Program-made: the position numbers and the translations under genes
Notes under the pieces: generated by a model
Databases searched by the model: none
Told to the model about the DNA's origin: nothing
The model's input: only the letters and a program-made list of their open reading frames with translations
Assembly: GCA_025356715.1 (NCBI GenBank)
Contig: JANXRU010000078.1
Coordinates: 1-7,379 of the forward strand
Direction of reading: 5' to 3'
Length of the DNA stretch: 7,379 bases
Source of the DNA: Bacteroidota bacterium
GTDB taxonomy: Bacteria; Bacteroidota; Bacteroidia; B-17B0; B-17BO
In this document: positions 1-5,359 of the stretch, in pieces
Layout: each line of letters begins with the position of its first letter
Numbering within the stretch: position 1 is the first letter of the stretch

Positions 1-8
1 TTCCGTTA

Positions 9-938
9 TTAATTATTGATAGATAGTTTTTTATAAATGCTTTCGTTTTTTGAAGACAACTTTACTAAATATATTCCTGCAGATAGTTCACTAATGTTGA
101 ATGATTGATTAAATGTTCCGGTAGTTGGATTTGTTAAACCAAAGTCTTTAATGAGCTTACCGCCTAAACTATAAATAGCAACCGTATAAACCTCCTCAGT
201 TTTTGTATTAAATGATAAAGAAAAATCGCTATCAGCAGGGTTTGGAAATAAATGAACCGAGTTTTGTGTAAGATTTTTTTCAATTCCCGTAGTTGTTGCG
301 GGTACAATTACAACATGCTTGTTATAACAATTATCTAGTGCAGAAGCTAAGCCATCATGATTACAGGCTGTTGCAGACGTATAAATATTTACGGTTCCGG
401 TAGCTGGAGCAGTCCAACCATACACAAAGGTTGCGGTGTTTGTTGAAAGACCACCATTAACAGAATGCGTTACGTCTTTACGCCCTGTTCCAAATGCTGC
501 CGCCGTATGCGTATGAATCGCGTCGGTTGCCGTGAGTGTTCCGGCGGTATTATTTACTGCCAAATTCGTACTTCCGCTATTGTCGAGCATTTGAGCTACA
601 AACCCAAAAATAGTTTTTCCTGTTTCGTTTACTGTAATACTCATTTGATAAACAGTTCCCGGGATGTAAGTATTGCCTGGTATAGATGGCGTTGAGGTAA
701 TGGTGATGTTTCCAGGCCCTGCATTATCTATTAAACCGCCAGTAGTAGAGTTACCGTTTCCAGCACCGTGACAACCAGATTGAGAACACGTGTGAGGCTC
801 TCCCGGAGCGGTGGTTCCCGCAGCTTGACCCGCGCCGTTAGCTACTTTTTTACCATTGTCGTCAAAAGAACTACAGAAGATTACTACGCCTAATAGACTG
901 GTAATAGCAATTGGATAGGTGTAAGATTTGATTTTCAT
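9..938 (-). CDS. Secreted CX4CH-motif protein with T9SS type A C-terminal sorting domain (choice-of-anchor V-like)
   Basis: 309 residues. The N-terminus (K2, K4, then a hydrophobic stretch at about 9-21) is a signal peptide. Cys22 follows it, but the preceding VIF is a poor lipobox, so lipoprotein status is doubtful. Residues 44-57 contain APGEPHTCSQSGCH, giving C51-X4-C56-H57, a haem-c-like motif with four rather than two residues between the cysteines. A beta-rich domain follows (about 78-212, with FGF at 111-113, GW at 174-175, and C192/C204 that could form a disulfide). The C-terminus (about 228-309) is a typical T9SS type A sorting domain: FPNPADSDF at 231, SAGIYLVKL at 286-294 and a KKLSINN end. 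The product is therefore probably exported by Sec, then secreted or surface-attached by T9SS with the tail removed. The APGE...C...CH layout resembles Bacteroidota 'choice-of-anchor V' proteins, from memory. Biochemical function is unknown and haem binding is unproven. It is divergent from the sigma gene. ATG start at 936-938; no Shine-Dalgarno, as is usual in this phylum. Confidence 0.87.
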   Translation of the reverse strand: MKIKSYTYPIAITSLLGVVIFCSSFDDNGKKVANGAGQAAGTTAPGEPHTCSQSGCHGAGNGNSTTGGLIDNAGPGNITITSTPSIPGNTYIPGTVYQMSITVNETGKTIFGFVAQMLDNSGSTNLAVNNTAGTLTATDAIHTHTAAAFGTGRKDVTHSVNGGLSTNTATFVYGWTAPATGTVNIYTSATACNHDGLASALDNCYNKHVVIVPATTTGIEKNLTQNSVHLFPNPADSDFSLSFNTKTEEVYTVAIYSLGGKLIKDFGLTNPTTGTFNQSFNISELSAGIYLVKLSSKNESIYKKLSINN

Positions 939-976
939 ACGTTATTATTTTTAAGGATTAATATATAGTATTTTAT

Positions 977-993
977 AACACCGATAGGGTGTT
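977..993. repeat. Short inverted repeat, 6-bp arms, 5-base loop
   Basis: AACACC (977-982), a GATAG spacer, then GGTGTT (988-993), perfect over 6 bp. It lies 39 bases upstream of the start codon of the secreted-protein gene, so it could be an operator half-site pair or a small hairpin in that gene's leader. It is short enough to have arisen by chance. Confidence 0.35.
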
Positions 994-1019
994 TAATAAT
1001 AAGACTTTGTGAGACCGGA

Positions 1020-1061
1020 AAAGGTTGCCTAAGGAATAAAATATATTTTCAGGCAACCTTT
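1020..1061. repeat. Perfect 11-bp inverted repeat upstream of the sigma gene
   Basis: AAAGGTTGCCT at 1020-1030 is exactly complementary to AGGCAACCTTT at 1051-1061, with a 20-base AT-rich spacer that includes TATATTTT. The right arm ends 29 bases before the GTG start of the sigma gene. It could be an operator bracketing the sigma promoter, or a leader hairpin that forms in either transcript. There is no T-tract after either arm, so an intrinsic terminator is unlikely. Confidence 0.55.
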
Positions 1062-1090
1062 CGATAGATAATATTGTCTAAGTTTAGGTA

Positions 1091-1657
1091 GTGGGAATAG
1101 AAGACCATATTATAAAAGGTTGTATTAATAAACAACGTGATTGTCAGAAAAAGTTATACGATGCTTTAGCTGGGAAAATGATGTTTGTGTGTTTTCGATA
1201 TTGCAAGAACAGAGATGATGCAGAAGATGTTCTGCAAGAAGGATTTATTAAGGTGTTTAAACACATGGAGTCCTTCAAATTTGAAGGTTCTTTTGAAGGT
1301 TGGGTAAGACGAATTATGGTTAATACGGCTATTAATTTTATTACTCAACAAAAGCAAAAATACCTTTTCGATGATATAGAAACGATGTCAAATCATCCAG
1401 AAAGTGATTCTGATGCGGGTTCAAAAATTAACGAAAAGGATTTATTAAAGTTACTGTGTTTGTTGCCTGATGGATATAGAACGGTATTTAATTTATATGT
1501 AATAGAAGGCTATTCTCATAAAGAAATTGCAGAACTATTGAAAATTTCGGAAGGAACCTCAAAAAGTCAATTATCAAAAGCGAAGGCGCAATTAAAAAAT
1601 TTATTACATCAATATTTTGATGTGGACATAAAAGTAAAAGCTACGAGTCATGAGTAA
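1091..1657 (+). CDS. ECF-type RNA polymerase sigma factor (sigma-70 family)
   Basis: 188 residues. It directs RNA polymerase to a dedicated promoter set. Sigma region 2 spans about 17-88: the DAEDVLQEGFIKVFKHM segment at 43-59 is the conserved core-binding and -10 recognition helix, followed by FEGSFEGWVRRIMVNTAINF at 64-83. A variable acidic linker follows (about 93-116). Region 4 spans about 117-172, with LPDGYRTVFNLYVIEGYSHK at 125-144 and the helix-turn-helix around EIAELLKISEGTSKSQL leading into SKAKAQLKNLL. The length is normal for the family. GTG at 1091 is the only plausible start: a TAG lies two codons upstream in frame and the first internal Met is residue 30, inside region 2. The gene overlaps the next by 8 bases, which suggests coupled translation and a sigma/regulator pair. 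The target regulon is not identifiable from this window; the divergent secreted-protein gene is one candidate. Confidence 0.92.
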   Translation: MGIEDHIIKGCINKQRDCQKKLYDALAGKMMFVCFRYCKNRDDAEDVLQEGFIKVFKHMESFKFEGSFEGWVRRIMVNTAINFITQQKQKYLFDDIETMSNHPESDSDAGSKINEKDLLKLLCLLPDGYRTVFNLYVIEGYSHKEIAELLKISEGTSKSQLSKAKAQLKNLLHQYFDVDIKVKATSHE

Positions 1658-3431
1658 TTTCGAAGAGCATAAAGAAACAGATGGCTTAGAGGATTTTTTT
1701 AGTAAAGCCCTTTATGAAGCTTCCATGCAACCAAGCAAGAAGTCTTGGGAAAACATTGAGCAAGCAATAGGCCAAGATGAGAAGCGTAAAAAAAGATTTT
1801 TATGGTTTTTCTTAATGGGTTTGATTTTAGTTTTAGGAACAACTTCTGCTTGGTATATTTTAGATAAATTAAGCGTAAACAAATCCGTCATCTTAAATAA
1901 CGTACATAAATCTATTAATAACCCAATAATCCAAAAGCATCGTTTGCCTCAAGAAACGAATGTTGCAACTCGCGAAGAAAATACGCTAATAATAGATGCT
2001 AAAGAAAACAAAGCCAATCCAGCACTTGCTGAGGAAACTAAAATACAAATAGGCGCATTTAGTAAAAAAATAAATCCAAACATTTTTGAAAAGCTTTCTT
2101 TTCCTATTCAATCCGAAACAACAAAAGATGGTATTACAAAATATTATGTTGTTTCAAAAAATGCAGTAACAGATCTTGAAAAAATTAAAGCAGCGGGATT
2201 TATGGATGCCTTTGTAAAAGAAAGAAATTTATTAGAAAACGAAAACACTTCAGCTATACTGGCCAATCAATCAAAACCATTAAAACATAATGAAGAGAAT
2301 GGTGAAGTTGCAAACGAAAATAAAACCATAACAAGCCCTAATAGCCCAAACAAAACAGCAAAAAATAATGAGCAAAAAGACCAGGCGAGTAATGAAACAA
2401 ATTTAAGTTTGGCTTCTAGTCATTCAACCATTAATCACGCTGAGATAAAAACAAACACGAAAAACAATTCTGAAAATGGCCAAGGCGCCGCAACAACCAA
2501 TAATATTAAGGAATACAAAGCCCTCGACAAAGAATTTTCTGATCCTAAAAACAAATTGAATGTTGAGGTATCTAAAGCAGCATTAATTAATTTAATAGAC
2601 AGTGCGCAAAACAAAGAACCTGACCAGAAAGCAAAAACGGATTCGATAATAAAAATTGCAAAAACGGATAGTGTTCCAAAATCAATTCAAAAAGAATTAA
2701 AAAAAGACAGCGTTAAAACCGTATTAGCAAATCGTTGGGCTATTTCTTTGATAGCTGGACCCAATGTGTTTTTAAGCCAAGCGAAAACAGCATTGTTTGA
2801 TGCTAAAACCGAAATTCAACCAATAACTTATTCGGGCGAACTAAAAGTGGAGTATCGTTTTTTAAAAAATCTATCGGCAAGTTTAGGTCTTGGATATCAG
2901 ACAAACAGCATTCAAAAAGATTCAACCTTTTTTAAATTCAGTAAATATACGTCGTCGGACTATTTAGCAAATTCTTCTTTTGGGCCAATGGCTATTGATA
3001 AAAACACCTTATTACAAGGGTTTTTTATGGGGGCTCCTGTTGATAGTTTTTTTGCGTCTTATAAGTACACGGCAACTACTAAATCAATCAATATTCCATT
3101 GCAGGTTAATTGGTGTTTTTTGAATCAATCAAAATTTCAACTGTATTCAAGTTTAGGTGTTAATACAAGTTATATTGTTTCTCAAGAAAGCCATTTGACA
3201 CTAAAAAAGGAACATAATGAAACGGATTTATATTATAAGAGCGTTGAATCAAACAGATTGAATGCAATTTTACTTTTGAGTTTAAGTTGCGACATCCGAT
3301 TAACCAAGAGGGTCTATTTTACTGCTGCGCCAAGTTATAGATATAGTTTAACAAACTATTCGCCAACGCCTGGAATTATATTTAAACCATCTTATCTTTC
3401 GTTGATGGGCGGATTAAAAATAAAACTTTAA
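1650..3431 (+). CDS. Putative membrane-anchored sigma regulator: TM helix, SPOR-like domain, linker and outer-membrane beta-barrel domain
   Basis: 593 residues. Residues 1-49 are hydrophilic and contain PSKKSWENIEQAI (28-40), like the short cytoplasmic segment of Bacteroidota membrane proteins encoded beside sigma factors. A single TM helix follows (about 50-71, preceded by KRKKR, so N-inside). Residues 131-191 resemble a SPOR domain: KIQIGAFSKKINP at the start, GITKYYV in the middle and AAGFMDAFVKER at the end. About 170 residues of Asn/Lys/Glu/Gln-rich linker follow (192-361), with a 9-residue AKTDS repeat. Residues 362-593 show alternating strands typical of an outer-membrane beta-barrel (RWAISLIAGPNVF, GELKVEYRFLKNLSASLGLG, final LSLMGGLKIKL). 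The start ATG lies within the last codons of the sigma gene. I infer an anti-sigma or envelope-sensing role from the overlap and topology; no canonical anti-sigma or FecR domain is visible. An alternative is an envelope structural protein that is merely co-transcribed. The gene ends 8 bases from the convergent acs gene. Confidence 0.82.
   Translation: MSNFEEHKETDGLEDFFSKALYEASMQPSKKSWENIEQAIGQDEKRKKRFLWFFLMGLILVLGTTSAWYILDKLSVNKSVILNNVHKSINNPIIQKHRLPQETNVATREENTLIIDAKENKANPALAEETKIQIGAFSKKINPNIFEKLSFPIQSETTKDGITKYYVVSKNAVTDLEKIKAAGFMDAFVKERNLLENENTSAILANQSKPLKHNEENGEVANENKTITSPNSPNKTAKNNEQKDQASNETNLSLASSHSTINHAEIKTNTKNNSENGQGAATTNNIKEYKALDKEFSDPKNKLNVEVSKAALINLIDSAQNKEPDQKAKTDSIIKIAKTDSVPKSIQKELKKDSVKTVLANRWAISLIAGPNVFLSQAKTALFDAKTEIQPITYSGELKVEYRFLKNLSASLGLGYQTNSIQKDSTFFKFSKYTSSDYLANSSFGPMAIDKNTLLQGFFMGAPVDSFFASYKYTATTKSINIPLQVNWCFLNQSKFQLYSSLGVNTSYIVSQESHLTLKKEHNETDLYYKSVESNRLNAILLLSLSCDIRLTKRVYFTAAPSYRYSLTNYSPTPGIIFKPSYLSLMGGLKIKL
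1797..1862 (+). other. Single transmembrane helix of the putative sigma regulator
   Basis: Residues about 50-71 (FLWFFLMGLILVLGTTSAWY within them) form one uninterrupted hydrophobic span after the basic KRKKR cluster. By the positive-inside rule the N-terminal 49 residues are cytoplasmic and the remaining 520 are periplasmic or further out. Confidence 0.85.
2040..2222 (+). other. SPOR-like domain within the putative sigma regulator
   Basis: Residues 131-191. The visible family pattern is an opening IQIGAF strand, a central GITKYYVV strand at the place of the usual G-x-Y-R/K-V, and a closing helix with AGFMDAFV, matching the typical xGFxDAFVV ending. SPOR domains of the FtsN/DedD type bind denuded peptidoglycan glycan strands. 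The expected G-x-F after the central strand is not obvious, so this is a divergent member; the call rests on pattern recognition, not a profile search. Confidence 0.7.
2631..2669 (+). repeat. Short in-frame duplication in the linker of the putative sigma regulator
   Basis: GCAAAAACGGAT occurs at 2631-2642 and again at 2658-2669, a period of 27 bases or 9 codons. It encodes AKTDS at residues 328-332 and 337-341, with a degenerate KKDS at 351-354. It is probably a small tandem expansion in a low-complexity spacer. Confidence 0.5.
2733..3428 (+). other. C-terminal outer-membrane beta-barrel-like domain
   Basis: Residues 362-593. Amphipathic strands alternate with polar loops and turns, beginning with RWAISLIAGPNV and ending LSLMGGLKIKL. 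This resembles the PorT-like or OmpA-like small barrels often encoded in Bacteroidota. The last residue is Leu rather than the usual Phe/Tyr, so assembly by the Bam complex is plausible but not assured. Confidence 0.65.
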
Positions 3432-3439
3432 ATAAGAAC

Positions 3440-5347
3440 CTATAACTTCCCTTTCACTATCTCATCAACGATTGATGGATCAAGTAGGGTTGAGGTATCT
3501 CCCAAATTACTAACATCTCCTTCGGCAACCTTTCGTAAAATACGACGCATAATTTTCCCACTACGTGTTTTTGGTAAGCCCGAAACTACTTGTATTTTAT
3601 CGGGTTTGGCAATGGGGCCAATAATTTTAGTAACCTCTGCTATAATTTCTTTTCGTAAATTTTCGTGACTTTTAGTTGTTGATGGAACAATCACATAAGC
3701 ATAAATGCCTTGTCCTTTAATATCGTGTGGGTAGCCAACAACAGCACTTTCCACTACATCTACGTGTGAATTAATAGCACTTTCCACTTCAGCAGTTCCT
3801 ATGCGATGCCCAGAAATATTCATCACATCATCAACCCTTCCTGTAATTCTATAAAAACCATTTTCGTCTCTACGGCACCCATCTCCAGTAAAATATAAGC
3901 CTTTGTAGGTTGCAAAATAAGCTTGATGACAACGCGCATGATCTCCGTATGTGGTTCGAATCATAGATGGCCAAGGAAATTTAATACATAAATCTCCTTC
4001 TACATTATTTCCTAATATTTCGTTTCCTTTTTCATCCACTAATATAGGTTGGATGCCAGGCAATGGTAATGTTGCAAAACTTGGCTTAGTTGGTGTAACG
4101 CCTGCTAGTGCCGAAATCATAATACCCCCAGTTTCAGTTTGCCACCACGTATCAACTAAAGGGCATTTGCCTTTGCCAATATTGGTGTTATACCAATGCC
4201 AAGCCTCTTCGTTAATTGGCTCACCAACGCTACCTAATACTTTTAAGGAATCTAATTTATAAGGTGTTACGAAATCTAAACCAGCAGCTTCAAGTGCACG
4301 AATGGCAGTTGGTGCAGTATAGAAATGTGTGACTTTATATTTATCAATCACATTCCAAAAACGTCCAGCGTCTGGAAACGTTGGCACGCCTTCAAAAATC
4401 ACAGAACTTGCTCCTGCTAATAAAGGGCCGTAGGCTATATATGAATGGCCTGTAATCCAGCCCACATCAGCCGTGCACCAAAAGAGGCTTCGACTACGCT
4501 CAGTCTCCGAGCCAGATTCCATTTGAAATACATTTTGAAAAGTATAGCACGTATATACCATATAGCCACCGCAAGTGTGTACAACACCTTTTGGTTTGCC
4601 TGTAGAGCCAGAAGTATAAAGTATAAATAAAACATCTTCGCTGTCCATTAATTCGGGTTCGCAAATGGTAGATTGGCAGGGCGCTAAGTCTTGCCAAATA
4701 ACATCTCGTGCTGTATTAATGGTTATTGACGTATTGGTGTGTTTGTATACTAATACTTTTTCTACACTTGGACAGGTTTCTAGGGCTTCGTCAACTATCG
4801 TTTTAATTGGAATATCTTTTACACCACGATACGCGCCGTCGGTTGTTACAACAAGTTTACAATCGCAGTCTTGTATACGACCCGCAAGTGCAGAGGCTGA
4901 AAATCCTGCAAAAACAACAGAATGAATAGCACCAATTCTAGCACAAGCTAACATGGCAAATACAGTTTCAGGAACCATAGGCATGTATATACATACGCGG
5001 TCTCCTTTTTTTATACCTAAAAATTTTAAGATGTTTGCCGCTTTACAAACTTCATCATGTAAATTTTGATAAGTAATAACTCTATGAGTGGCGTCAATGG
5101 CATTTGGTTCCCAAATAAAAGCAGTTTTATTAGCTTTGGTCGGAAGATGCCTATCAATAGTGTTTTCGGTAATATTGAATTTGCCATTTATAAACCATTT
5201 AATGGTTGGTTCATTAAAATTCCATTCAAGTGTTTTTGTCCAAGGTTGTTTCCAATTAAATTCTTTGGCAATGTTGTCCCAAAAACTTTCTGGATTTTCA
5301 ACGGAGATTTTGTAATTGTTTCTGTAGTCTTCGAATGATGATATCAT
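3440..5347 (-). CDS. acs: Acetyl-CoA synthetase (acetate--CoA ligase, AMP-forming)
   Basis: 635 residues, near the usual 640-650. It activates acetate with ATP to acetyl-AMP and then forms acetyl-CoA in the cytoplasm. The N-terminal ACS segment FEDYRNNYKISVENPESFW (5-23) supports the ATG at 5345-5347. Visible motifs are the P-loop TSGSTGKPKG (245-254), TADVGWITGHSYIAYGPL (292-309), WWQTETGG (401-408, where W402 corresponds to the Trp that restricts the acyl pocket to acetate), YFTGDG (485-490, with D487 for ribose binding), GRVDDVMNISGHRI (503-516) and LPKTRSGKIMRR (591-602). K598 in the last is the catalytic lysine that is reversibly acetylated in characterised homologues. All catalytic residues are present, so the enzyme should be active. 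Residues 281-288 (ETERSRSL) appear to be an in-frame repeat insertion just before FWCTADVGW. The gene lies 12 bases downstream of the phosphatase gene in the same orientation, so it is probably co-transcribed. Confidence 0.97.
   Translation of the reverse strand: MISSFEDYRNNYKISVENPESFWDNIAKEFNWKQPWTKTLEWNFNEPTIKWFINGKFNITENTIDRHLPTKANKTAFIWEPNAIDATHRVITYQNLHDEVCKAANILKFLGIKKGDRVCIYMPMVPETVFAMLACARIGAIHSVVFAGFSASALAGRIQDCDCKLVVTTDGAYRGVKDIPIKTIVDEALETCPSVEKVLVYKHTNTSITINTARDVIWQDLAPCQSTICEPELMDSEDVLFILYTSGSTGKPKGVVHTCGGYMVYTCYTFQNVFQMESGSETERSRSLFWCTADVGWITGHSYIAYGPLLAGASSVIFEGVPTFPDAGRFWNVIDKYKVTHFYTAPTAIRALEAAGLDFVTPYKLDSLKVLGSVGEPINEEAWHWYNTNIGKGKCPLVDTWWQTETGGIMISALAGVTPTKPSFATLPLPGIQPILVDEKGNEILGNNVEGDLCIKFPWPSMIRTTYGDHARCHQAYFATYKGLYFTGDGCRRDENGFYRITGRVDDVMNISGHRIGTAEVESAINSHVDVVESAVVGYPHDIKGQGIYAYVIVPSTTKSHENLRKEIIAEVTKIIGPIAKPDKIQVVSGLPKTRSGKIMRRILRKVAEGDVSNLGDTSTLLDPSIVDEIVKGKL
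4484..4507. repeat. REP-like imperfect palindrome inserted in frame in acs
   Basis: The plus strand contains CTTCGACTACGCTCAG (4488-4503) flanked by GAGG (4484-4487) and TCTC (4504-4507), giving an imperfect hairpin with GAGGCT/AGTCTC outer arms. From memory, the core (also read as CTGAGCGTAGTCGAAG) recurs as a dispersed element in many Bacteroidota genomes. Here it fills exactly eight acs codons (ETERSRSL, residues 281-288) in a hydrophilic stretch between F274 and FWC (289-291), where homologues, as I recall them, have about seven fewer residues. Only one copy lies in this window. Confidence 0.6.
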
Positions 5348-5359
5348 ACCGCTATAATT

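Larger units (their letters stand above)
939..1090. promoter_or_regulatory. Divergent intergenic region between the secreted protein and the sigma operon
   Basis: This 152-base AT-rich spacer is the only sizeable non-coding stretch and must hold the promoters of both divergent genes. It contains two inverted repeats (977-993 and 1020-1061). The best approximation to the Bacteroidota -7 element (TAnnTTTG) on the plus strand is TATATTTT at 1042-1049, 7 of 8 positions, but I see no -33 TTTG at the usual distance. No convincing match was seen on the minus strand. The sigma factor may use its own recognition sequence here, which cannot be read from one copy. Confidence 0.45.

Noticed and set aside
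465..695. Open frame antisense to the T9SS-tailed gene, rich in Cys and Arg
   Set aside because: It overlaps a well-supported secreted-protein gene, shows no family features and is best explained as a shadow frame.
1020..1061. Intrinsic terminator
   Set aside because: The hairpin has a 20-base loop, no T-tract on either side, and sits between divergent starts where no transcript needs to end.
3951..5338. Several open frames antisense to or out of frame with acs
   Set aside because: They lie inside a clearly conserved gene, have no recognisable domain, and their composition follows from the acs codons on the other strand.
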